Assembly: GCF_019880245.1 (NCBI RefSeq)
Contig: NZ_CP082286.1
Coordinates: forward strand, 2,188,521 to 2,252,520
Length of the DNA stretch: 64,000 nt
Direction: 5' to 3'
Source of the DNA: Halobaculum roseum
GTDB lineage: Archaea > Halobacteriota > Halobacteria > Halobacteriales > Haloferacaceae
Shown here in pieces: positions 1 through 7,825 of the stretch; position 1 is the first letter of the stretch; each line of letters starts with the position of its first letter. The translations under genes were made by a program, and so were the position numbers. The notes under the pieces are model-generated. The model saw nothing but the letters and a program-made list of their open reading frames with translations, ran no database searches and was not told the origin of the DNA.

Positions 1-151
1 CGCCGCCCGCGGCCGCAAGCTCTCGCTGGGACACGACGACGCCCCCGAACAGGCGTGGCGCTCCATCGACGAGTTCGTCGTCGACTCGTTGCTCGCCGAC
101 GCCGAGCGGTCGGACGCCGAGCGGTCCGACCTCGACGGCTCCGACGCCTGA
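1..151 (+). CDS. C-terminal end of an unidentified protein (partial)
   Basis: The reading frame starting at base 2 stays open for 49 codons and stops with TGA at 149-151. The translated tail includes RSIDEFVVDSLLADAERSD and ends in an acidic, repeat-like stretch (AERSDAERSDLDGSDA), typical of haloarchaeal C-termini. The start and most of the protein lie outside the window, so no family can be named. A frame shifted by one base is also open here, but it gives an arginine-rich translation expected of antisense or shadow frames in GC-rich DNA, so it was not chosen. Confidence 0.6.
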   Translation, partial: AARGRKLSLGHDDAPEQAWRSIDEFVVDSLLADAERSDAERSDLDGSDA

Positions 152-180
152 CTGGCCCCGCGGCTCGCTCGCGCCCGCAC

Positions 181-579
181 TCATTTCCCGTCCTCGATCA
201 CGCGGAGTCGCGGCTGGCGCTCGCCGTCGCCCTCCCGGAGGGTGAACGACCCCGCGAACGCGACGCGGTCGCCGACGGCCGCGTCGCCGTCGACCTGCGC
301 GATCAGGCCGACGTCGTCGAAGTCGGCCAGCGCGAGCCGGTTCGGCGAGCGAACGTCGCCGGGCGTCACCTCGACGCGGGTCACGGCCCGCACCTCCCCC
401 GCGCCGAGTTCCTCGGTCCCGTGGACCGACGGGTCGCCGCCGCAGTCGGGACACCGTGGCTTGGTGTAGTACCAGCGGCGCCCGCACTCGCGACAGACGA
501 ACGCGCGGTCGGCCGGCGGGTCGCCGTCGCGGCCGCGGTCGTCGGCTCCCGTCTCCGATCCGCCGTCGCCCCCGCTCAT
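181..579 (-). CDS. DUF35-type Zn-ribbon/OB-fold acyl-CoA-associated protein
   Basis: A 132-residue protein with a rubredoxin-like zinc ribbon near the N-terminus (CRECG, then CPDCG about 14 residues on), followed by a short OB-fold containing GEVRAVTRVEV and VGDRVAFAG. This is the order and size of DUF35 proteins, which bind thiolase-like partners and assist acyl-CoA reactions. The ATG overlaps the stop of the thiolase-like gene by four bases (ATGA), so the two are translationally coupled. In known pairs (steroid side-chain aldolase, archaeal HMG-CoA synthase complexes) the DUF35 subunit helps handle the CoA substrate. A similar role here is inferred from the pairing. Confidence 0.85.
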   Translation of the reverse strand: MSGGDGGSETGADDRGRDGDPPADRAFVCRECGRRWYYTKPRCPDCGGDPSVHGTEELGAGEVRAVTRVEVTPGDVRSPNRLALADFDDVGLIAQVDGDAAVGDRVAFAGSFTLREGDGERQPRLRVIEDGK

Positions 580-1754
580 GCTTCGAGCATCGTGCAGACG
601 CTGTTGTTCCCGAACCCGGCGACGTTGATCGCGAGCCCCCGCGCGGCCCCGTCGACGCGCCGTTCGTCGGGGAGATCGCCCCGGAGTTGCCACACGAGTT
701 CGACGATCTGTGAGATCCCGGTCGCCCCCAGCGGGTGGCCGCGGGCCTTCAACCCGCCACCGGGGTTCACCGGAAGCGCGCCGTCCAGGGCCGTCTCCCC
801 GTCCATCGTCGCCTCCCACGCGGTTCCGGGGTCGTAGAAGCCCAGTTCCTCCAGCTCGATCAGCTCCAGCACGGTGAACGCGTCGTGGATGCACGCCACG
901 TCCACGTCGTCGGGGGCGACGCCCGCGGCGTCGAACAGGCGCTCGCCGGCGACGCGGACGCTCTCGATGGCCAGCGGGTCCGGTCGCTCGGCGACCGGGT
1001 GGGTGCCGGTCGCGCTCGCGTGGGCCGTCACTCGGACGGGGCGGTCGCCACCGCGTCCCTCGTCCGTGCCGCCGGCGCCGTCGCGGTCGCCGCGGGTCAC
1101 GACGACCGCCGCCGCGCCGTCGGTCATCGGGCAGCAGTCGTACAGCCTGAGCGGCTCGGCGACGACCGGCGAGTCGAGCGCGTCGTCGACGGTGACCTCG
1201 CGGCGGAACTGCGCGACCTCGTTGGCGACGGCGTTGCGGTGGTTCTTCGCGGCGACGGCCGCCAGCGCCTCCCGGGGGGCGTCGTGCCGGTCGAGGTACG
1301 CGCCGGCCGCGAGCCCGCCGAACGACGGGAGCGTGAGCCCCTGCGCGTACTCCCGGGAGTGCGTGAGCCTGCTGATGGCGTCGGTCACGGCCGAGGTGTC
1401 GGCCGCGGACATCCGTTCGGCGCCGACGACGAGCGCGACCTCGGAGGCGCCGCTCGCGACCGCCTCGATCCCGCGGTGGACCGCCGTCGCCCCCGTCGCG
1501 CTCGTGTTCTCGACGCGGTCGGCGCTGACGCCCTCGAGCCCGAGCGCGCCCGCGAGGGCGTTCGCGAGCCCCGACTGCTGGCCGAGCGCCTCCGCCAGCG
1601 CCGTCCCCGCGTGCAGGGAGGTCACGTCTCCCCACTCGATCCCGGCGTCGGCGACGGCCCGCCGGCACGCCGTCGCCGCCAGATCGACGAGCGGGCGGTC
1701 GTCGGCGGACGTGAACCGGGTCGTGCCGACGCCGGGCAACGCGATCCGACTCAT
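576..1754 (-). CDS. Thiolase-like (SCP-x/lipid-transfer type) protein
   Basis: A 392-residue thiolase-fold protein. It carries the HDAF motif late in the chain, the glycine-rich NPGGGLKARGHPLGATG with the conserved GHP, and NVAGFGNNS near the end. At the usual nucleophile position the sequence reads NTSATG, so residue 85 is serine where classical thiolases have cysteine. The start ATG overlaps the CoA-transferase stop (TGATG) and the end overlaps the DUF35 gene. Family knowledge: thiolase-like proteins paired with DUF35 include non-classical retro-aldolases as well as thiolases. I infer a C-C lyase or degenerate thiolase role in acyl-CoA breakdown; the substrate is unknown. Confidence 0.85.
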   Translation of the reverse strand: MSRIALPGVGTTRFTSADDRPLVDLAATACRRAVADAGIEWGDVTSLHAGTALAEALGQQSGLANALAGALGLEGVSADRVENTSATGATAVHRGIEAVASGASEVALVVGAERMSAADTSAVTDAISRLTHSREYAQGLTLPSFGGLAAGAYLDRHDAPREALAAVAAKNHRNAVANEVAQFRREVTVDDALDSPVVAEPLRLYDCCPMTDGAAAVVVTRGDRDGAGGTDEGRGGDRPVRVTAHASATGTHPVAERPDPLAIESVRVAGERLFDAAGVAPDDVDVACIHDAFTVLELIELEELGFYDPGTAWEATMDGETALDGALPVNPGGGLKARGHPLGATGISQIVELVWQLRGDLPDERRVDGAARGLAINVAGFGNNSVCTMLEA

Positions 1755-3010
1755 CAGTCGTCGTCGCTGCCGTCGTCGCCGTCCGCGTCGCCGAAGATCC
1801 CCGCGGCCGCCAACTCGTCGAGTTCGGCCTCGGAGTAGCCCAACTCCGCGAACACCTCGCGGTTGTGCTCGCCCAACAGCGGCGGCGCCCGGTCGAAGCC
1901 GCTCTCGCCGTTCGCGAACTTCAGCGGGTGCTCGATCACCGGGATCTCGCCCAGCTCGGGGTGTTCGATCTCGGAGACGGCGCCGCGGGCGTCGACCTGC
2001 GGGTTGTTCAGCGCCTCCTCTACCTCGTACACCGGACCTGCGGGGACGCCGCCCTCCTCGGCGATGATCTCGATCCACTCGTCGGTCGTCCGCTCCGTGA
2101 GCGTCGCCTCGATCTCGGCTTCGAGGGCGTCCTGATGCTCGACGCGGTCGGCGTTCTGCGCGAACCGGTCGTCCGCCGGGAGGTCGGGGCGGTCGATCAC
2201 CTCGCATAGCTCGTGCCACAGCTTCTCGTTGAGGATGCAGACGTTGATGTACCCGTCCTTCGTCTCGAACGTCTGGTACGGGGCGAGGACGGGGTCCTTC
2301 GTCCCCATACGCTTGGGCTCCTCGTCGGCGAAGACCATGCCGGCCTGCTTCGTGAGCCACGGCAGCGTCGCCTCCAGCATTCCCAGATCGATGTACTCGC
2401 CCTCGCCGGTCTGCTCGCGGCGGTACAGCGACGCCATCGCGCCGAAGCCGGCCCACATCCCCGTGATGAGGTCGGTCATCGGGACGCCGACCTTCACCGG
2501 CTGGCGACCCTCCTCGCCGGTGACGCTCATCAGGCCGCTCATGCCCTGGATGAGCAGGTCGTACCCCGAGCGCTTCGCCCACGGCCCGGTCTGCCCGAAC
2601 GCGGAGATCGCGAGGTAGATGAGCTGGTCGTTGTACTCGGAGAGGGTGTCGTAGTCGATGTCGAGACGCTCGGCGGTTCCCGGGCGGTAGTTCTGGACGA
2701 CGACGTCCGCGTGCTCGACCAGCTCGTAGAACGCCTCCTTCGCGCGGTCGTTCTTCAGGTCGAGTTCGAGGCTCTGCTTGCCGTAGTTGACGGTCCAGTA
2801 GTACGGCGACTCCCCCTGGATGAACGGCGGCCCCGAGTGGCGGATCGCGTCGCCGTACCCCGGCTGCTCGACTTTGATCACCTCCGCCCCGAGGTTGGCC
2901 AGCATCGCCGAACTGAACCCGCCGGTCACGAACGTCGAGAGATCGAGGACCTTCACGCCCTCGAGCATCTTCCCCTGCGTCGATGGTGGATCGGTGTCGG
3001 TGTCGGACAT
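1754..3010 (-). CDS. Class III (CaiB/BaiF-type) CoA-transferase
   Basis: A 418-residue protein of normal length for family III CoA-transferases. The N-terminus has KVLDLSTFVTGGFSSAMLANLGAEVIKVE-type sequence, followed by ELDLKNDRAKE, VVVQNYRPGTAERL and SGYDLLIQGMSGLM. The Asp in GYDL matches the position of the catalytic aspartate that forms the acyl anhydride in this family. Such enzymes move CoA between carboxylic acids. It is the first gene of a three-gene overlapping operon with the thiolase-like and DUF35 proteins. Transcription probably starts near the palindrome about 60 bases upstream. The acid substrate cannot be read from sequence. Confidence 0.9.
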   Translation of the reverse strand: MSDTDTDPPSTQGKMLEGVKVLDLSTFVTGGFSSAMLANLGAEVIKVEQPGYGDAIRHSGPPFIQGESPYYWTVNYGKQSLELDLKNDRAKEAFYELVEHADVVVQNYRPGTAERLDIDYDTLSEYNDQLIYLAISAFGQTGPWAKRSGYDLLIQGMSGLMSVTGEEGRQPVKVGVPMTDLITGMWAGFGAMASLYRREQTGEGEYIDLGMLEATLPWLTKQAGMVFADEEPKRMGTKDPVLAPYQTFETKDGYINVCILNEKLWHELCEVIDRPDLPADDRFAQNADRVEHQDALEAEIEATLTERTTDEWIEIIAEEGGVPAGPVYEVEEALNNPQVDARGAVSEIEHPELGEIPVIEHPLKFANGESGFDRAPPLLGEHNREVFAELGYSEAELDELAAAGIFGDADGDDGSDDD

Positions 3011-3067
3011 TTGTGGTGTTCCGTGCCGCGGGGTATCCCGCCGCGTCTTCGTCGCCTCCCGTTTTGC

Positions 3068-3081
3068 TTACCGCTCGGTAA
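3068..3081. promoter_or_regulatory. Candidate operator, TTACCG-N2-CGGTAA palindrome
   Basis: A perfect inverted repeat with 6-bp arms and a 2-bp spacer lies 58 bases before the start of the CoA-transferase gene. The ACCG-N2-CGGT form resembles operators of TetR-family regulators of acyl-CoA genes. No TetR gene is visible in the window, so the regulator would be encoded elsewhere. Binding is inferred from symmetry and position only. Confidence 0.5.
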
Positions 3082-3132
3082 AGGTTTCGGCGACGGCGGC
3101 GGGATCCCTCGCTCACGTTCACCGGTCCATGT

Positions 3133-4419
3133 TCACCGGTCCAAGTGCCACGCGGCCCCGAGCGCCTCGACGATCGGAGCGGGGTCGGACACGTGGGCGA
3201 CCGACAGCGACCGGTTCGCGTTCGCGTCGTCGTCGTTCACTTCCTCGGGGTCGGGCACCGTGAGCCCGACGTCGGGGCCGGCGTCGTCGTCGGCGCCGCC
3301 GATATCGAGCGTCCGGGTGTCGAACACGCGGTCGACCGCGTCGCGGGCGACGCTCGCGTCGGTCACGGCGGTCCCCTCGATGCGCGCCTGCGGCTCGTCG
3401 AGCAGGCGGTCGTACACCACGAGCACGCCGTCGTAGGCGCGGTACTCGACGCTCCCGTAGGCGAGATAGCGTCCGGCCGCTCGGAATCCCACGAACGCGA
3501 CCAGCGCGAGCGCGGGCCAGACCGCCAGCGACCACGCCCCGAGACCCGCGAAGAGGATCACGATCCCCCACACCACGAGCACGGCGCTCGACAGCGAGTA
3601 CGTCAGCCCCCGGACCGCGGCGTCGGCGACGGCGACGCGGCGGGGCGGCCGGACCGTGACGACCGGGTCGCCGTCGGGCACCGCGACCGGCTCCGGATCG
3701 ATCTCGGTCTCGGCGCTCCCGTAGAACCGATAGAACCACCCGCGCCGGTCGGGGTCGCGCTCGATCTGCAGCGTCCGGAGATCGAACGCGAGCTTTCCGG
3801 CGACGACGAGCCCGAGCACGGCGTCGCCGGCGACGCCCGACCCCGCCAGTCCCCCGGCGACGAACACGAGCCCCCCGACGGCGAACAGGTGCATGAACGG
3901 GACCAACAGCACCGAACGCGGGGAGTGATCGCGGTAGCCGCCGCCGCGGAAGTAGTCCGCCCACGTCTCGTATCCGCGGCCGGCGACCACGGCCAGCCCG
4001 CCGAGCAGCAGTTGCTCGGCCACGGCGTCGGTGACCGTCGGGTCCGGCAGCGCGAACACCGTGAACGCGACCACCGTCTCCAGGGGAGCGAGGAAACACG
4101 CGACCACGAGCAGCGTCGGGAGGTTCCGGAGGTAGACCGGCGGGATCGGGCCGGGGAGGGTGATCTCCCCGCGCTTCGTCTGGAACGGCCCGAACAGCCG
4201 CGAGTCGTCGTCGATCGCGTTGTTCGGGCGCTTCGCGGCGAAGGGGACCTTCGGAACCGCCCACCAGACGCCGGCGATCACGTCGACGACGAACACCCCC
4301 AGCAGGACCGTCGTCGACCACCCGAGCGCGAGGACGCCGACCGGGGCGACGAGGTTCGACGCGAGCACCGCGAGGGGACCGGACCGAAGCGCGGGCGGGG
4401 CGGGGAGGGCCGATCGCAC
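3133..4419 (-). CDS. Multi-pass membrane protein (DUF6498-like)
   Basis: A 428-residue protein whose N-terminal half is strongly hydrophobic, with segments such as LAVLASNLVAPVGVLALGW, TVLLGVFVVDVIAGVWWAV and LLLGGLAVVAGRGYETWADYF. Two further hydrophobic stretches follow around residues 225-285, and the C-terminal ~150 residues are soluble and acidic. The aromatic-rich loop after TWADYFRGGGYR is characteristic of a haloarchaeal membrane family that I believe is DUF6498, but the name is from memory. No catalytic motif is seen. It stands alone on the minus strand between the CoA operon and the DUF2249 genes. Confidence 0.75.
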   Translation of the reverse strand: MRSALPAPPALRSGPLAVLASNLVAPVGVLALGWSTTVLLGVFVVDVIAGVWWAVPKVPFAAKRPNNAIDDDSRLFGPFQTKRGEITLPGPIPPVYLRNLPTLLVVACFLAPLETVVAFTVFALPDPTVTDAVAEQLLLGGLAVVAGRGYETWADYFRGGGYRDHSPRSVLLVPFMHLFAVGGLVFVAGGLAGSGVAGDAVLGLVVAGKLAFDLRTLQIERDPDRRGWFYRFYGSAETEIDPEPVAVPDGDPVVTVRPPRRVAVADAAVRGLTYSLSSAVLVVWGIVILFAGLGAWSLAVWPALALVAFVGFRAAGRYLAYGSVEYRAYDGVLVVYDRLLDEPQARIEGTAVTDASVARDAVDRVFDTRTLDIGGADDDAGPDVGLTVPDPEEVNDDDANANRSLSVAHVSDPAPIVEALGAAWHLDR

Positions 4420-4550
4420 ACACGCCCGTCACCGCGGATCGGGAAACGTGCTGTGGTTCGCCTCGACGCCGGGAGAAGCGCTGAACGAGCGGGAGAGACG
4501 GGTGGAAGGAGCGAACGAGCGGGACGGATGAGAGGAGCCGACCGAGGACG

Positions 4551-4784
4551 CTATTCCTTCGGAAGTCGCGCGACGAACTCGCCGGGGCCGCGCTGTTCGA
4601 CCTCGTAGCCGTCGGCGTCGAAGTCGTCGACCTCGGCGTCGAACTCGTAGAACAACGGCTGCGGGTCGTGGTCGTTGATCAGCTCCAGCGACTCGCCGGC
4701 ATCGAGGTCCGCGAACGCGTCGTGGATGGTCGGATGGCGCTTCGCCGGCGGGATGTCTCGGACGTCGATCGTTTCGGCTGGCAT
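4551..4784 (-). CDS. DUF2249 domain protein (first paralogue)
   Basis: A 77-residue protein with the DUF2249 pattern: ETIDVRDIPPAKRHPTI, then LDAGESLELINDHDPQPLFYEF, ending EFVARLPKE. The HDPQPL core is the hallmark of the family, small alpha/beta proteins of the SirA/YeeD-like fold often found near nitrogen-oxide or hemerythrin genes. I chose the ATG at 4784 because the domain begins there; a longer frame upstream is arginine- and serine-rich and looks non-coding. A second paralogue lies 70 bases upstream on the same strand. The exact function is not known. Confidence 0.8.
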   Translation of the reverse strand: MPAETIDVRDIPPAKRHPTIHDAFADLDAGESLELINDHDPQPLFYEFDAEVDDFDADGYEVEQRGPGEFVARLPKE

Positions 4785-4854
4785 GCGTTCGACCGTCGGG
4801 TCGCCATCGGGGTAGCCTTCGCCCCGAACGTCTTCGAACCCGCCCCGCGGTCGG

Positions 4855-5130
4855 TCACGCGTGCTCGACGGCGACGCGCCACTCGTCCTCGCTCGCGTGC
4901 GTGGTCCGGTGGGTGAACCCGCGACGGTCGAGTTCCGCATACAGCGGCTCGGGCTCGAAGCTGTTGACGATCACCAGCGTCTCCTCCCGTCCCAGGTCCG
5001 CCAGCGCGTCCACGATCGGGTCGAACGGCGGCTCGTCGATCTCACGGACGTCGAGGACGTGGGTGTCATCGTCGGACGCCCCGTGTGCGTCCTCCTCGGT
5101 CGGATCGGAGGCGTCTCGCGTGCGTGTCAT
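4855..5130 (-). CDS. DUF2249 domain protein (second paralogue)
   Basis: A 91-residue protein with an acidic N-terminal extension and the DUF2249 core THVLDVREIDEPPFDPIVDALADLG, then ETLVIVNSFEPEPLYAEL. The FEPEPL segment replaces the HDPQPL of the neighbour, so the family His-Asp pair is changed to Phe-Glu in this copy. The ATG at 5130 is the only start that precedes the domain and leaves out low-quality sequence. The two paralogues probably arose by tandem duplication and may be co-transcribed. Confidence 0.8.
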   Translation of the reverse strand: MTRTRDASDPTEEDAHGASDDDTHVLDVREIDEPPFDPIVDALADLGREETLVIVNSFEPEPLYAELDRRGFTHRTTHASEDEWRVAVEHA

Positions 5131-5195
5131 ACCCCCGACTTCGGTCGGGAGAACGGTGGGCGTTCGCCCGATGATGTTCGCGCCGAGTCGGCCGG

Positions 5196-5513
5196 TCACT
5201 CGCGTCGCCGCTTGCGACGCTCCAGATACGCGAGGGCGCCGAGGACGTTCACGACCGGCATCGCCGCGGCGTGGACCCAGATCCCGTCGGGCGGGTCGGG
5301 GAGCCGGCGCATGTCGAGATATATCAGGAGCGGGATCGCCAACTCGACCGCGAGGAAGGCAAGGAGCGCCAGCCTGAGCGGCCGCGACGCCGACGCGAGA
5401 AACGAGCCGTCGCCGAACAGGCCGGCGGCCACGAGCACGAACAGCGCCGCGACGGCCGCCAGCTCCGCCAGGGTCCACCCCCACAGCGCCCGTACCGTCT
5501 CGTCGGAGACCAT
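5196..5513 (-). CDS. Small integral membrane protein
   Basis: About 105 residues with three hydrophobic segments: LAELAAVAALFVLVAAGLF, LRLALLAFLAVELAIPLLIYL and HAAAMPVVNVLGALAYL, with a basic tail (ERRKRRRE) that fits a cytoplasmic C-terminus. I do not recognise the family. The ATG at 5513 (MVSDETV) is preferred over one 33 bases upstream because the extra residues are shadow-like. It is divergent from the sirtuin gene and shares the intergenic space with that gene's promoter. Confidence 0.65.
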   Translation of the reverse strand: MVSDETVRALWGWTLAELAAVAALFVLVAAGLFGDGSFLASASRPLRLALLAFLAVELAIPLLIYLDMRRLPDPPDGIWVHAAAMPVVNVLGALAYLERRKRRRE

Positions 5514-5650
5514 GGAACGACCTGTCGATCCGCCCCACGGGGACAAATCCCTGCCGCCGGGTTCCGATGGACATGCACGTCGACCTCGGCGGCCCCGGGG
5601 CGACGCTCGGTTCGCCGTCCGGCTTTCCCTCCCGCGGTCCGGGGACGCCG

Positions 5651-5657
5651 TATTTAC
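5651..5657 (+). promoter_or_regulatory. TATA box of the sirtuin gene
   Basis: TATTTAC sits 24-30 bases before the ATG at 5681 in otherwise GC-rich DNA, the spacing expected for a leaderless haloarchaeal transcript. It supports the chosen start rather than a longer frame that begins upstream. Confidence 0.55.
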
Positions 5658-5680
5658 TCCTCGCGGCCCGAGGGCGTCGT

Positions 5681-6469
5681 ATGGACGACGCGGACGAGGC
5701 GACGCTCGCGGAGTTGGCGTCGGCGCTGGCGGACGCGGAGACCGCGGTCGCGCTGACGGGCGCGGGGATCTCCGCGCCCTCGGGCGTGCCCACCTTCCGC
5801 GGCGAGGACGGTGTCTGGGGTAACGAGTTCGACCCCGAAGACTTCCGTATCGGTCGCCTCCGCCGTGATCCCGCCGGGTTCTGGCGGGACCGCGTCGACC
5901 TCCACGACCGGCTGTTCCCGGACAGTGTCGAGCCCAACTCGGCGCACGAGGCGCTGGCGTCGCTGGAGGCCGCCGGCAGGCTCGAAGCGGTCGTCACGCA
6001 GAACACCGACGGGTTCCACGCGGCCGCCGGGTCGGAGACGGTCCTCGAACTCCACGGCAACGCCGCGCGGGTCGCCTGCGTCGACTGCGGGGCGACGCGG
6101 CCCGCCGAGCCCGTTCACGAGCGGGTCCGGACGGCGATCGAGGCCGGGGACGGGGAGGCCCTCCCGCCGACGTGTCCCGACTGCGGCGGCCTCGTGAAGC
6201 CGGACGTGGTGCTGTTCGGCGAATCGCTCCCTCGCAGCACGTTTCAGCGGGCACAGGCGTTCGCGGCCGACAGCGACGTCTTCCTCGCGATCGGGTCCTC
6301 TCTGGAGGTCGAGCCGGCGGCGTCGCTCCCGAGGCAGGCTGCCGCGGGCGGGACGCTGGCGATCGTCAACCTCGCGTCGACGCGGGCCGACGGACGGGCG
6401 GACATCCGCTTGCGTGCCGACGTGACGGACGTGTTGCCCGCGCTCGCGGCGCGGCTGGACGCCGATTGA
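5681..6469 (+). CDS. Sir2-family NAD-dependent protein deacylase
   Basis: A 262-residue sirtuin. Visible motifs in order: GAGISAPSGVPTFRG (NAD-binding loop), TQNTDGFH (usually TQNIDxLH), ELHGN with the catalytic His, two Cys pairs of the zinc module (CVDCG and CPDCGG), KPDVVLFGE, and GSSLEVEPAA. Sirtuins remove acyl groups from lysines using NAD+, in archaea acting on chromatin or metabolic enzymes. The length is normal. Odd points are Thr for Ile and Phe for Leu in the TQN motif, which lies close to the nicotinamide/substrate pocket. The gene stands alone behind a good TATA box. Confidence 0.92.
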   Translation: MDDADEATLAELASALADAETAVALTGAGISAPSGVPTFRGEDGVWGNEFDPEDFRIGRLRRDPAGFWRDRVDLHDRLFPDSVEPNSAHEALASLEAAGRLEAVVTQNTDGFHAAAGSETVLELHGNAARVACVDCGATRPAEPVHERVRTAIEAGDGEALPPTCPDCGGLVKPDVVLFGESLPRSTFQRAQAFAADSDVFLAIGSSLEVEPAASLPRQAAAGGTLAIVNLASTRADGRADIRLRADVTDVLPALAARLDAD

Positions 6470-7609
6470 GCGGGGCGCGGATCGAGTGGGGTGTGGAACG
6501 ACACGGACGGTATCGTGAGGTTCGGACCTCGCGGATAGTTCGTGGTCGAATTGGGATCCACAGCTGGTGATCCGTACACCCGAGAATTAGCGGCTATCCC
6601 TGTCGAATTTCCCACTTCTGTTTGTAAGGATCTCGACCCGACACCGGTACGTAACATCCAATACCCGCTTGTATCCCCGCGTGACCGCATGTACGCTCCT
6701 TACGACTTCTGAGGGTCACACCGATACCCAGTCCCTCGTCGTCATCGTGACCAGCTGAGTGCGAAAAAACAGCGGTACACCTTGTCACTCCAGGGGATTC
6801 CTCAGTTCAGTAGACTCTCAGACCACGACGACCGGTACCAGATACCCACGGAATCTGGATACACCGTAGCGAGCGAGCCGTACAACAGCGATTTCATCCA
6901 ATAGCACACGACCCCAGAATGCGAACGACTATCCTGCGAATCCGCAGGCGTTGGACAGTCTACCGCCTGATGTCGCAAGCTCACCCTGACGATCGAACGA
7001 AATCGGAGCCTTCACGAGCGTGATCGAGGACGACAAAGCCAGTCGCTCAACCCCGATACACACCGGATTTCACGATATTCGACAGGAAGGCCGGAGTCAC
7101 TCTCGTTGGTAGGTGTATGATAAAGAGACCGCCGGTGTGGCGATTTCTCTCGGTCTTATTCGGCGCCACGGCGGTCAGTCATCTCGCTCGGATACATCCG
7201 CGCTCACACGCCTCAAAGCGGGGAACGAGCCGTCTGTATCCGGGTGACCTGGGTCCGCTAGCAGTCGAGGTCGTCGATTTTGGTAGCGAACCGTCCGCTC
7301 CGTCGGGTGTACCAACCGGGGCTGCCGAACTATCCCTCTGGTGGTAGATGTCAGGGGCCGTGCTGAACAGCCGACGCGTCTCGGCAACCAGGTTCACACC
7401 TTGAGAGACCCGTTGTGGCACGGGATACATGGGGGTGAGTGTCCGATCCTGAAGAGGGATTCACTGGCTCCGTCTCACAGTGATCACGATGATGGAGAAC
7501 ATTCGATCTCTCCCGACCATACGAAGATCGAAGTCCTGGAGAAGGCGTTTAGGTGGGGGCGGATGGTAGAGGTCAGTGTTAAGAGCCGAGCGAACGTCAG
7601 TTGGCTTGG
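6470..7609. other. Gene-poor stretch, no supported gene
   Basis: About 1.1 kb with clearly lower GC than the flanks and only short open frames (up to about 90 codons) on both strands. None shows a recognisable motif, GC3 bias, or consistent TATA/start arrangement. One + frame at 7117-7347 begins plausibly (MIKRPPVWRFLSVLFG) but turns to low-quality sequence. The stretch looks like decayed DNA between the sirtuin gene and the potassium-transport island. No inverted repeats of an insertion sequence were found. Confidence 0.5.
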
Positions 7610-7756
7610 ATGGGGATTTTGAGTACACTCCGCCACGCTGTCGCACAAAAGCCTACGCTCGTGTGGGAGTGCCGACATTGTGGAGAAACCCTCTCTGAGA
7701 ACACCGACGAGTGTCCAACTTGCGGGTCCGATGAGGTTGCTTGCTACGAAATCTAA
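7610..7756 (+). CDS. Small zinc-ribbon protein
   Basis: A 48-residue protein beginning MGILSTLRHAVAQKP, with the zinc ribbon WECRHCGETL, then CPTCGSDEVACYEI at the end: two CxxC pairs spaced 12 residues apart. Very small proteins with this layout (short amphipathic start, W-E-C-x-x-C, C-x-x-C, aromatic C-terminus) are common in haloarchaea. The role is unknown; a protein- or RNA-binding function is likely. It is convergent with the Lrp/RCK_C regulator gene. It could instead start at the TTG three codons later. Confidence 0.65.
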   Translation: MGILSTLRHAVAQKPTLVWECRHCGETLSENTDECPTCGSDEVACYEI

Positions 7757-7825
7757 CGTGGACAGAGACGCTTACATCTCAGCGTTCCGACAATCGAGTT
7801 CAGTTTCGATATCTCTGGGTGTGTA

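Noticed and set aside
55-837. Long plus-strand open frame over the DUF35 and thiolase genes, and many similar long frames (for example 1754-3122 region, 20426-22102, 33112-34747)
   Set aside because: Arg/Ala/Ser/Pro-rich translations without motifs, typical antisense or shifted shadows of GC-rich genes; the opposite-strand proteins carry clear family motifs.
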